DNA of 21,564 nt from contig NW_003106593.1 of the NCBI RefSeq assembly GCF_000003605.2, forward strand, positions 22,047-43,610, read 5' to 3'. This DNA comes from Saccoglossus kowalevskii. Taxonomy: Eukaryota; Hemichordata; Enteropneusta; Harrimaniidae. The position numbers and the translations under genes are program-made. The notes below the pieces were generated by a model. That model was not told where the DNA came from. It worked only from the letters and a program-made list of their open reading frames with translations, and ran no database searches. Of this stretch, positions 1 through 9,847 are shown one piece after another; position 1 is the first letter of the stretch, and every line of letters begins with the position of its first letter.

Positions 1-925
1 TGACCTCGACGTGATCACTGTGCAAATGGAAAAGTGTTATTATCGAAGAAACCGAAATGAGACCACAGAAATTATGTTCGCGGTACTTAGAAATACTATA
101 AAAGGTTTGAATTCAATTTGATTATCAACTGCAGTAATAGAATTGAAAAACATGGCAAAGAGGTTGTGATTCACGTGAATAGAACATGCAGTGATCAGCC
201 ATCTGAGGCGAGACGCAGGACATTCGGTTCCAATGAATGATGTCCGGGAGAGGTGTAAACTTGAAGAAGTCTACTGTTGCGTGACCTAGATTTTGACCTC
301 ATAACACTTTTTTTTAAAAGCGTCATCAACGTTGTTTTGAAATATGATACCCCGTGTCAGAATTCACAAAGGGGAGAGTTGTGTCGTATTTTCTAAAGTC
401 AAACTATCTTTGCCAAATTTTATTAGCAGCTATTAGAAAATACCTATGCCAAAAAATCACCGTCGTGAAGCAGCTGGGAGTCGAGATCAACTCTCCAACT
501 TTCGAGACTAACCACAAATACTTATAAAATCACAAAGAACATAAAACACACTGTATCATGTATCAACATGCTAGACAATAATGTCTCTGTTTTTCTAGTT
601 GAATGCATGCTTTATATATTCCTATAGTGAATGTGGAAAAAAAACACTTCTACTACATGCTTATCATCGTCGAGTAGAACATGTAAACATACAGTATATT
701 CGGTTTATATTTACATCGTTTTAACATAGCCGGTTACTTGCCGGTTTTACTGAGTGGTCGAGAACACTTGTAACCCTAACGCAGAACAGCAAAACGACTC
801 TTGCAAACTTCATGTAGAACGAAATTGCAAACAAACTTGAATTGGAGTGGAGCAGTGTTTTTCTTTGGGAACTCATTGACTAACTTACAATAACGACGAG
901 ACATTACACTGCAATCGTAATGGAT
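1..925. other. Non-coding, nothing recognised
   Basis: I see no exon, RNA gene or repeat in this AT-rich stretch. All frames on both strands are interrupted by frequent stops and no protein family motif is visible. It could be upstream or intronic sequence of the sialyltransferase gene to the right. Confidence 0.5.
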
Positions 926-1555
926 GCCCGGGGGGTTCACTCTATATGCTGTTACTACCCCATGTGCGTTCCAAATTTAGCGGGAAAGCGGGGTATTTTT
1001 CACCTTCCAGAGCGGGCCCGCGCGGGAGGCTAATTGGTCCCCCTTTAAAATGCTAATGTCTGCAATAGGCCCCTAGAAAATAAACTCACAGGGTTACTGC
1101 GCCCGCTGTAGGCCCGCTCTTGCAACAACCACTCCCATACACCGCCCTAGGCCTCGAATTGGCGGACCCATAGCCCCGACTAGACCGCAAACTTCCGTCT
1201 GAACTTTCCCATTGGGACTTACCCGCCACTTCCAACACGAGCATACGGGGAAGGCTTAATATTGTAATCGAAGAAACGAAACGAAACAGGATAACACACA
1301 TAATACAAATTGAACTGTATTCAGTGAAAAACGGCAGAGAATGCTCGCAATATGGGGTAGGATGTTCTCAATATGTGTCTGAAATAGGGGGTGTTTTTTT
1401 CTTCAATATGTCTGCTCTAGAGGGTATTAAATTTACATTGCGTCCGCAATAGGGGGTATGGTTTGCCAATGTGCTGCCAGCCCTAGGCGCCTATTATTTT
1501 TTTAGCAAGAACGCACATGGTGTAAGTTTTTAATATAGAGTGACCTCCCACTGAC
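926..1555. mobile_element. Non-autonomous TIR element (~630 bp)
   Basis: The ends form imperfect inverted repeats of about 40 bases. The left end (about 929-972) contains GGTTCACTCTATAT and then CCATGTGCGTTC. The right end (about 1508-1551), reverse-complemented, contains GGTCACTCTATAT and then CCATGTGCGTTC. The interior is more GC-rich than its surroundings and has several similar short phrases ending in an A/T-TAGGGGGT-like motif (1385-1460). No transposase can be read, so this looks like a MITE or deletion derivative. I could not identify a clear target-site duplication. The short ORF on the minus strand inside it has no recognisable product. Confidence 0.65.
1261..1304 (+). repeat. Dispersed repeat copy 1 (pair of 13153-13196)
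   Basis: These 44 bases, starting ATTGTAATCGAAGAAACGAA, match the reverse complement of 13153-13196 with about three mismatches. The copies lie about 12 kb apart in opposite orientation. This copy is inside the TIR element at 926-1555, so the sequence is probably part of a dispersed repeat family. Its function is unknown. Confidence 0.75.
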
Positions 1556-2954
1556 AACTGGATGACAACTCTGCAATGGGATCCATGCGTTCATCTACAA
1601 AATTCTGTTTAGATTACCGAGGCCTGCGACGAACATTCATTTGCTACGCTTCGCGTTCAACCTCATATAATAAAAAAGAACTCATGTCAGGTGTCAACAT
1701 GTCTCTTTATATTTAGTATAGTGGTAATTATATGTTGTTTTGTGGTTGGTTACTACGGGCGTTTGATTAATGGTTATGGAAATGCGCATTTTATTCTTCT
1801 GTTTTGTTTGTTAGGCGGTCTCGGCTTTGCATATATTTTGTTGATCCCGAAAAAATAATTGTGAACCAATAATTGTGTCTTTCGTGAATATATCCTTCAA
1901 AATCGACAAAGATGTTGTCAGCAAGAAATTCTAGAATACTGAAATGTTTCGCACAAGTCTTGTTGTAAGTGGGGTAAAATCATATCAAACTACTATACTA
2001 TATATTTGTAGCGACTTATTGAAACTAGCGGGTATTCCAAAAATTGTTTTTTGCCAGTTTAACATACAACCATTTAAACGCTTGGCTGACCCTGAAGCTG
2101 GGTCATTTTTTGTATGATGGAAACTTGTGCCCCTATGTTTCAAATTTTATTTGACAGCTCATTTATATTTCTTACAATAGATTATTGTATGTATATATGT
2201 GGAATTTGGTATGAGGTATAAGTGGGTCAATTATTTGACATTGCACTTATGAAGGAATAATGTGATGCCAAATGGACTGAATATGTACACTGAACACACT
2301 GTCACAAAGTAGTTAGGTTTGTGTTTGCGTTTGGTAAGGGGAATTAATTATGCGCACACAGTATAGTTGTTATAATATACGTCATTTATTGTGAAGGTTT
2401 CAATCGATAGATAAAATACAACACGTTGACATAAGTTGGCTGCTACGTGACAACCCCATGTCTCCGCCTGGAAATACATTTGGTTAGCCGACGACGATCT
2501 AGAATGAGATCAACCCCGTTCTTTTGAATAGAATGGGTCATGGGTCACGTGGTATTCGTAATGCACTCAGATTGGACAAGCATCCGGCTGATACGCAAAT
2601 ATAATTGTAATTACCATACTGTGGGTTTAGTAGTTGTATTGAAAACACATCAATACCAAAGTAATAAAACATCAAGACAGTTGAATGTTAGGTAACGCTT
2701 GGTAGTCCTTTCAAAATAAACGAGAACGACTGTAATTTTGACAATGGTGTATCTATGACTGGTAACAACACCCATGTCATGAATTAGTTTTCGCGTGTCT
2801 GTTGACCGACTCATCTGTCATCATTTAGACTCAGTGATTTGGAACTAATTACGATATAACCGTCGCTATCTGGACTACTATTTCTGACAGTTGGTATTTG
2901 TGGTTTATTAGTATAGTGAACGATTAATCAAAAGATATGACGTGTCCAGTACGT
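1556..2954. other. Non-coding, nothing recognised
   Basis: AT-rich sequence with no exon, repeat family or RNA gene that I can support. It may be 5' flank or intron of the sialyltransferase gene. Confidence 0.5.
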
Positions 2955-3136
2955 GGTGTGATTGGCTGTGTGATTGAAGACCACGCCTTAGAGTCTTTTA
3001 ACTGCTTTGTAATTGGTTAGGTTTTGATACGTAATAAACGGTCTAAGTCCTTGGTCGCAGAGAGAGAGGGGGGGAACTCCACGAGGCGAGAGAGTCTTGG
3101 GGAGTGCTGGGGAGAGACGCCGACGAGGCGTTCTCG
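2955..3136 (+). promoter_or_regulatory. Possible promoter (CCAAT boxes, GA-rich) or LTR remnant
   Basis: Two inverted CCAAT-type motifs (GATTGGCTG near 2961 and AATTGGTTAG near 3011) precede a GA/G-rich tract (about 3058-3120), and an ATG follows at 3137. This is what a TATA-less animal promoter can look like, and it lies upstream of the first recognised sialyltransferase exon on the same strand. An alternative reading is an LTR remnant: AATAAA at about 3033 is followed by TTGGTCGCAGAG, which resembles the TGGTAGCAGAG primer-binding site complementary to initiator tRNA-Met. Neither reading can be proved here. Confidence 0.22.
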
Positions 3137-3181
3137 ATGTGGCTATTGAAACGTATTTCGTTGTGTGTGTCTTATCTGACT
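3137..3181 (+). CDS. Tentative 5' coding exon (signal-anchor-like peptide)
   Basis: From the ATG at 3137 the frame reads MWLLKRISLCVSYLT and then meets a possible donor GTTAAG at 3182. A basic residue next to a hydrophobic run would suit the signal anchor of a type II Golgi enzyme, which the sialyltransferase to the right still lacks. The exon would end in phase 0 while the first recognised exon (3416) needs a donor in phase 2, so at least one more exon would have to lie between. This is a guess from position and composition only. Confidence 0.15.
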
Positions 3182-3415
3182 GTTAAGCTTAAGTGACATT
3201 CCCGGCCCGGTACCTCAAGCAGACGAGACATGGAGACAGAGACGAGAATTCCCCCCTGACACGTGTTGGAGAACCCCCAGAGAAGAAGAATTTCCCCTGT
3301 GCTACTCAATTTATCAATAAATGTTCCTTCCTCTAAGTTAACAATATGACAGCCTTGAAGGCAAATTTGCACAAAAAGGATTATTTGATGTTAAAATATT
3401 TATTTTTATTTTCAG

Positions 3416-3866
3416 AAAATACATACTTGAAGATACAATCAGAGATGCCGAATATTGGACAATGAACAGCACTAGTTTACATGACACTCGGTAAGATGAT
3501 TTATGTTTGTAATTACATTATGTGTTTACTACACCGCCCATCACGTTTATGCTTATGAAATATATAATGTTCAAATATTTGCGAAAGAAACAAGATACAA
3601 TGAACACACGCGTATTTAGATTAAATCAATGTTAATGAACGGACCAAATGCTAAGATAACATAAACTATTGCTACTACTTTAAATGCTTAGTGAAATTCA
3701 ATAAATATTGTTTTGTTAATTTGATTGATATCACGCTCAAGCTTTTGCTTTGACTTTTATGCCAACGTATCATATATTCTTTTATTAGCAAAAATAAGAT
3801 AATTGTTGATTCAAGTATGAATGTCGAAAATTGGAGATTCAATAGAACGCGTCTTTATGAAACTAG
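3416..3866 (+). CDS. ST8SIA-like: Duplicated stem exon pair of the sialyltransferase
   Basis: Exon A (3416-3490, 75 bases) and exon B (3789-3866, 78 bases) both start after an intron in phase 2 and end in phase 2. Both encode a W-x-x-N-x-T-x-L-x-x-T-R pattern: A reads [14 protein letters not shown] and B reads [14 protein letters not shown]. Ungapped from the right end they share about 9 of 25 residues. Each carries an N-glycosylation sequon (NST, NRT). Skipping either exon keeps the frame and still gives Arg at the junction with exon C (4034). They could be used together or as alternatives. Exon B is closer to the W-x-F-N-x-T form I associate with the ST8Sia family. Confidence 0.7.
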
Positions 3867-6800
3867 GTAAGAATATTTTATATATGTTTACGACAATGTC
3901 TAATAGTGTTACTAGAATATATTGCTGAATATAATAATCTCTCATATGTGGATTATTTTTAAATAAACATAGCACCAATTTTTTGAATAAAGTGTCATTG
4001 TGTGCCTGACTTGTATACGCATTTACATTACAGGTTTAAACTATACCAACATTTACTTAGATACAATTTTTCAGCTGAGTGGCGATACCGTAATTTCCTT
4101 GAATATGCTGCAGTAAGTATATTATTAGTCAAAGTATAATGAATCTGTATATTGTAATTGGTACAATATATACACGATCAAAAAAACAAATACGTCAAAC
4201 ATTGTTGTCCTCCAAGCGACAATAAATTGTAATGTTACTAAACTTGTAAAACTGCTAGGGTCAATTAGATATAGAATAAAGGATAATGTTGAAAGTATAT
4301 AACTGATTTCAAAATAATTGAGCATGTAAGTTATACATTTTACCACCTGACCATGGTGCATATAGTTCATATAGTGCATATAATTGTGACGTTTAACATA
4401 AAATATTATTGCTAATCGGTACAGTAATTGTAACAATATGCAAGTTACACGTCAATTTATGCGTGTTCGTACATTACGCAGAGAAAACCAAACCATATGA
4501 CAGTGTCGAATTTATCACAGTAATATGAGAATATCAGGCTGCTTGTCATCAATTATTAGTATGACAATAACTTCATAAATTGGATTTGACATAGTTAAGT
4601 CATTCTTACCTCACCTTACCAAATTTCAATGTAAATCATTGGATTGGACTAGTGGGTTTACTGGCCAGGTAAATCCCCATAGTTAGGGAATCACAGAATG
4701 TACTCTATACAATAATTACATAGTCAGGGCCTTCAGAACTGGAAAACGTGTTCTACGTGCGACTCACCTGGGCGCATTTTCGGGGAGAGGTCAAGGTCAT
4801 AGTACGTATTTATGTATGTTCAGTATTGAGCTCCAAGGAGGGATAGCTAGGAATTTTTAACTTGTAACACATGTGCCTCATTTAAGCCACATGACAAATT
4901 TCAGGGTCACAGTATATATTCGTACTATGTAATATAACTTCATGGGGGACAAATAGCAAATGCCATCAACATTGGCACATATATTCTCTATGTAATTCAC
5001 AAGACCTTCACAACACGCAGGCGCAGTATGTGTTTAAGCATGTTCAGAATTCTGCTACAAAGGATAATAGCTAGAAATTTCAAACTTGGCACATATGATA
5101 ATCCCACTACCCACATTTTCAGATCAAAGGTCATAGTAACAGTTTATATGTGTATAAATCCTAAAATGTGGCTCTGGTTGTTCGTTTAAATATTAAAGAT
5201 ATCCTAGCATAGGCTGGAATCTCTGAGTTTTGAGTGTCGATTTTTACACAGGAGGATTCATTCATCATGACACAGTTTTAATATACGTGCTCATGCAAAA
5301 GTTCCTCTATTTTTAGTCCTGCCAACCTAGCTTTGATGCTCTAGTCAATTCACATAAGGCTTTGCAAAGTCCGCCAACGTAATGATGATGATTACTGATC
5401 AGTCCTACTGGACTGTCCGTTATCATTGCGTCAGTGTGTGCACATTGCATGCATTGGGACATCCAAAGTTCGGTCTTGGAGGACTTGGGGGAACTGTCCC
5501 CCTTTCCGCCAATCCGTTTGCGATGAAATAGGCTGATACACACTTAAACGTATTTATTGTTATAATACATTTTCCAGTACCAATTGATTAATACACCCAC
5601 CATACGACAAGCGCATTTGTATTTGCGTCCACTGATAACTCTTGCATTACAATCCCGGCATATTATTTTCTGGTAATTTTTCTTGTACTTATTTTTTGTT
5701 TGGATCAGCTGAAAATATTATGATTAGAGTGCTCAAATCAGAAATACATTCTCAGATATGATAACCGAGATGTCGCAAGCAGTCTATAGTATTGCCCCCT
5801 TTCGAACATTGTTATGCTAATGTAACTAATGATTGAACACAACAAAAAGTCAAGTGAAATCCTTAGAACAGATATTCATTGTTGGACTTCCAAACATCCT
5901 ATCTGACACATTTCCCAGAGAACCCAACAAGTCAGATCATCAAATTGAATGTCATATTCTCTAAAACAATTAACATAACATACTAATTAATAATTAGGTG
6001 ATATATGATCCATGTATGTAGAATTTGAATCAATTGTGACATTTAATTTATTATCATTCATTTTATTTTTAGAACAAAGACAAAATGCATTACAAACTAT
6101 GTAGTGTTGTTGGAAATGGAGGTATTCTCAAAAACAGTAGATGTGGAGCAGAAATCGACAAAGCCGACTATGTCTTCAGGTAACTGAGAAACGTAAATAC
6201 TGTGGGATTTATAAGTATTGTGCATATTCTATCAATTGATATGTTGTGCTATCATGTATGAACAATCAGCATAATATATAAGTTACTTTTTTTTATCTTG
6301 CGGTAACTCAAGGAACCCCGGACAAATCATCAACCTTGAATATACATATCCCATATATTATGGCAGTATTATAAAGCAGTTGTACAATGTTCCACTCTAT
6401 GTATAACAAATCTCGGTAATCTAATTTTACCGTTTTAAGCAAATTTACTTTTTGGAATTATGACTGACTATGGCGAAAAAGGGTAAGTATTTCGAGATAT
6501 TGGTAGTTTTACACAATATTATTAAAGGTGTATTAATTCCAAATTCTCCCAACTTCGAACTTCTTCGCCCATACATTTTAAAAGTCTTAGGGGCTATTCG
6601 GCTCCAAAATTAGTAATTATGTTACTAAAGACTCAGTCACACCATGACGTTCTGGCTAGCGTTCTCTGGCGTTTGAGGAAACGTTGTTAATCTCCCAAAC
6701 TCGCTGGGACAGCGCCAGAAGAACGCCGTGAGAACGCTAGTGAACGTCGGTAATCGTTGCTGATCGTCGGGAATCGGCGGAGAACGCTGGTCCAAAAAAA

Positions 6801-8763
6801 AGTTTTGAACATGCACAAAAGTTCTCATTTGAGACCAGCGTTCTTCAACGTTTATTTTTAAACGCTGTTAAACGTTAAATAACATTCTTCGATCGTTTTG
6901 CTAACGTTCGACAATCGTTAGTCAGTCGTTGCTCTAGCGTTACTTAGTTGTTACCAATCGCTCGCTTTGCAGTGAACAACTCACTAGCGAACTGTCAACG
7001 ACCGCTGAACGTACCCCTAGCGCACTAAATCGTCCGACTAACGTCAAATTAACGACCTAACGTTAGATACACGCTCAACACGCTCACTTAACGTTTAACA
7101 GTCGTTCGTCGCGCGCTAGTGACACGTTAGCACACGTAAATGATTTCCAGGGGTATCTTACTTGGTCGCTCATTACATGCTCCTCGTGCGTTAGGAACAC
7201 GCTAGTCATACGTTTAGGCACTCGTTAATCGAACGCTGGATGTGTCTACCTCGTTCCAGAACGCTTGGAAATTGTACGATTGAAACGTTCAGAGAACGCT
7301 GACCAAAACGTTATGGTGTGACGGGGCCATTAGGCATCCCCAAACAGAAAATAGATTGATGACCCCCCCCCCCCTCCAAATAACCATATGTCGCAATAGG
7401 CTAAACTAATGATAATCGTCATTCACCTACGACAATACAAAAGGTAATGACATACCCAACCATAGATATTTAAACCAGTCGTATAACAAAATTATGAAGA
7501 CCAAGAAAAACTAATCAGCCAGAAAGTTCTACCGTGCTTTGAAAACGCGCCCACAAACTAACGATTTCTCTGTTGGGGTTTAGCACTTAGAAGCTGCAAA
7601 TTGAATAATCGAATAAACAGGATATTCAGTTCGTTATCCTACAATATATATTGTAGAGTCACTGATGAGATATCCTCTATATATTAGATGACGCATATGC
7701 CTCTACATATTCGTTATAGTATCATTCAATGTCAGTTGTGATCCTGACATTATGGTATATGACATTCTTTGTGAATGTTTCACTGTGTACTAGGGGCAAC
7801 GAATAATAAGTAGTAATGACCATTTGGTTCAAGATTGTTTCAAACTTTCACTGAAGTTTTATAACAAGAGTTGTTGTACGCAAACAGTTGATGACTATTT
7901 AAACACGTTATGTCTACGTAAAACAATACATTGATGCGATATTTTGTTTGCAGGGCTAATCTACCTTCAATTCGTAATTTCACGGACGATGCTGGAAAGA
8001 AGACAAACTTGAGCAGTTTTAATCCAAGCATAATTAGTAACAGGTTTGACATCATCATAATTTCACCAATATTGAATCAACTTGCATGAAAACAAAAACA
8101 AATTGACAAACAATAGGCATATGTCATTTATTTGAATAGGTACCACAACAATTTATCCGGATTTAAGGAGGATCTCGATGCATATCAAGGTCTTATATTG
8201 TTTTCTCGGACTGAGACAATAAAAGGAGCAAAACGTTCATTTTTATCATATGTAATAGAGAATACTACGTTATCTGACTTGGAAGTTGAATTGAATTACT
8301 TATTTGCAGTTGAAACATTTTGGTTGTGCAATAAAAGGGTAACTACAGGTTAGTTTTCAATTGTTGACAAATTATCAAGACATGATTACAGACTTTACTT
8401 ATGTGGATATAATAAGGATTGAATCACAAGTTTAAAAAACATATATATATGTTTATAGTCTTTCGCAAATTTTGGATTGTTTAGGTTTTTCAAGAATTGG
8501 TTAGTCTATTGTCTATTAAACTTTTGATTTGTTTAGGATTGCTGTTGGTCAGCCTGGCGCTTACACGCTGTGATGAGCTTAACCTGTTTGGATTCTGGCC
8601 ATTTGATACTGATAAAGAGGGCAACTATGTACCATACCACTATACCGAGGACAGTAATTGGAAGGAGGCATTAAAACTACATAACATGCCGTGCGAGTTT
8701 CAGATTCTTAGAGAACTGCATATCAAGGGTGTGCTTAAGCTGCATATTGAAAAGTGTGAATAG
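3416..8763 (+). CDS. ST8SIA-like: ST8Sia-type alpha-2,8-sialyltransferase (5' incomplete)
   Basis: By family, a Golgi type II membrane enzyme that transfers sialic acid from CMP-sialic acid to sialylated glycans. Seven exons join in phase: 3416-3490, 3789-3866, 4034-4112, 6073-6179, 7954-8043, 8140-8348 and 8537-8763 (stop TAG), giving about 288 residues. In order: stem and pre-motif region with W-x-x-N-x-T; sialylmotif L ([16 protein letters not shown], then [13 protein letters not shown]); the ST8-typical DDAGKKTNL and NPSII; sialylmotif S split by an intron (VTTG, then [19 protein letters not shown]); motif III (YHYTED, where YHYYD-like is usual); motif VS ([14 protein letters not shown]); and a C-terminal Cys. 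Conserved Cys residues of motifs L and S and the VS His and Glu are present, so catalysis is plausible. Family members usually have 340-380 residues, so the tail, signal anchor and part of the stem are missing upstream. The exact ST8 subfamily is not assigned. Confidence 0.9.
4794..5160. repeat. Decayed ~110-bp tandem repeat, about 3.3 copies
   Basis: Related units start with an AGGTCA(T/C)AGTA-like phrase at about 4794, 4903, 5019 and 5128, giving spacings of 109, 116 and 109 bases. Later in the units, phrases such as GGATAGCTAGGAATTT and GGATAATAGCTAGAAATTT, then CTTG(G/T)-ACACAT, recur at matching offsets. The copies are diverged. The array lies inside the sialyltransferase intron 4113-6072. 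The rest of that intron (4113-4790 and 5161-6072) shows nothing I recognise. Confidence 0.6.
6073..6179 (+). CDS. ST8SIA-like: Sialylmotif L exon
   Basis: This exon follows TTTTATTTTTAG and ends before GTAACT in phase 2. It carries most of sialylmotif L, the CMP-sialic acid binding segment, with GNGGILKNS and CG-x-E-I-D-K-A-D. The Cys in LCSVV is the one that pairs with the motif S Cys in this family. The motif continues into the next exon (7954-8043) as ANLPSIRNF. Confidence 0.9.
6632..7326. mobile_element. Foldback/MITE-like element (~695 bp) with CG-rich interior
   Basis: Terminal inverted repeats of about 36 bases: the left end contains GTCACACCATGACGTTCTGG followed by TAGCGTTCTCT, and the right end, reverse-complemented, contains GTCACACCATAACGTTTTGG followed by TCAGCGTTCTCT. 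The interior is packed with variants of AACGTT, GAACGCT and CGTTAG on both strands, unlike the AT-rich intron around it. No transposase ORF is visible. The element sits in the sialyltransferase intron between 6180 and 7953. I found no convincing target-site duplication. Confidence 0.75.
7639..7656. repeat. Perfect 18-base palindrome
   Basis: CTACAATATATATTGTAG is its own reverse complement and lies in the sialyltransferase intron. It may be chance in AT-rich DNA; no function is suggested. Confidence 0.5.
8537..8763 (+). CDS. ST8SIA-like: Terminal exon: sialylmotifs S, III and VS
   Basis: The acceptor is TTTAG at 8532-8536 and the exon completes a Gly codon begun in the previous exon. It encodes most of motif S ending in LFGFWPF, motif III at YHYTED, motif VS with the catalytic-type His in HNMPCE, and the C-terminal EKCE before TAG. 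The middle position of motif III is Thr where Tyr is common, which may be a lineage variant. Confidence 0.9.
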
Positions 8764-8797
8764 CGAGTAACAAGGTAAATTGAAATCGCTTCAAGTT

Positions 8798-8803
8798 AAT
8801 AAA
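8798..8803 (+). terminator. Poly(A) signal AATAAA of the sialyltransferase gene
   Basis: A canonical AATAAA starts 35 bases after the stop codon TAG (8761-8763), on the coding strand. If used, the 3' UTR would be very short. No strong competing signal close by was noted. Confidence 0.6.
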
Positions 8804-9175
8804 CAATCTTTGAGGGGAAACAAGATGATGTAGAATCAAAGGAACTTAAATTATAATCGTGTAAACAAGCAAGTCGCGTAGTGCAATATGCAGGAATGAT
8901 ATGCTGACAATTGTACTAAACAGACGACTTCACAGGAAATCACGTCAAACAATGACGAACTGATGGGGGAATATATAGTAACGACAATTATGCAAAGATG
9001 GTTTGCTGGCAAGGTCTTTGCCAATTATTCTGTATCAAGCTCAGTGTTTTTGGCAAGACTATTCACATTATCCAGATCGAAAGATGCTTGCTGGCAGTTT
9101 TTTTTTTTGTTTCTAGAAAGATTTTTAAGATTACTGCAATTATCTTTTGTTGTTGTTGTTCTTTTTGTCTGAATA
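8804..9175. other. Intergenic, nothing recognised
   Basis: This follows the sialyltransferase 3' end. It includes a T-rich run and a short (TTG)n tract near 9146-9160. No gene or repeat family is evident. Confidence 0.45.
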
Positions 9176-9340
9176 TTAAAGCAGGAGGGTCGTCACCTGC
9201 GCATGCGTGAGAATTGAGTCCCAAGCGACGATAACAACACACGCTAAAAATACACAGGCTCATGGGTAGACGCTTGTTTGTAAAGAATGACACGCTATTG
9301 CCATCTGACGCATGCACAGGTGACGACTCCCCCGCCTTAA
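9176..9340. mobile_element. Short TTAA-flanked MITE (piggyBac-like)
   Basis: TTAA occurs directly outside both ends (9176-9179 and 9337-9340), as expected for the TTAA target duplication of piggyBac-type elements. Inside, the left end reads GTCGTCACCTGCGCATGCGT and the right end, reverse-complemented, reads GTCGTCACCTGTGCATGCGT: 19 of 20 matches, preceded by a similar G-rich segment. The inner length is 157 bases and there is no coding capacity, so it would depend on a transposase elsewhere. Confidence 0.75.
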
Positions 9341-9847
9341 ATTTGTTGGCATTGTTTGTGACTTCATGCATTTTGTTTGTATCCAGAATATAACTAAGCT
9401 TGTACTTATTGGCAATCCATTGTGGTTTTTATCAAGAACATTTTGGGGTGTGTACCACTTTAGCTTGCAGCATTTTGTTATTGTTCTGGTTATAATGGTT
9501 GATGAGTTTGTTTGTTATATGTAATATTATTCGTTTTACTTTTGCTGTTGTTTTTGTGTATAATTTTTACTGTGACGTCAATACAGAACGGGACTACAAC
9601 TTAAACTGGTGCCCGTGTACATGGAGTGTCAGCACAAAGGACAAGGCAATATACAAAGGTTGTGTACATTAACTACAGAGCCTGATAAAGGTATATAAAC
9701 CCATTGCTAATGACGGGATGTATATGTTTTTTTCAGCATGTGGCCATCTTGGTTCTCATGTTTACTGCCCGGTCACAATTAGCAGCTACATATCGTTCTG
9801 GTTCACGGAAATTTTCCGTGTTCTTGATGTTTCTCGCTCTGCATCAT
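9341..9847. other. Intergenic, nothing recognised
   Basis: T-rich sequence between the TTAA element and the gypsy remnant. A 3' LTR of the remnant would be expected somewhere here, but I could not see one. Open frames in this stretch look like chance. Confidence 0.4.

Noticed and set aside
1086-1301. 71-codon minus-strand ORF
   Set aside because: It lies inside the TIR element, starts in the dispersed repeat and shows no protein family.
4125-4436. 103-codon minus-strand ORF with hydrophobic residues
   Set aside because: It lies in an AT-rich intron, matches no family, and its hydrophobicity follows from base composition.
5313-5543. 76-codon minus-strand ORF
   Set aside because: It is intronic with no motif; a nearby short hairpin (GGGGGAACTGTCCCCC) does not make it a gene.
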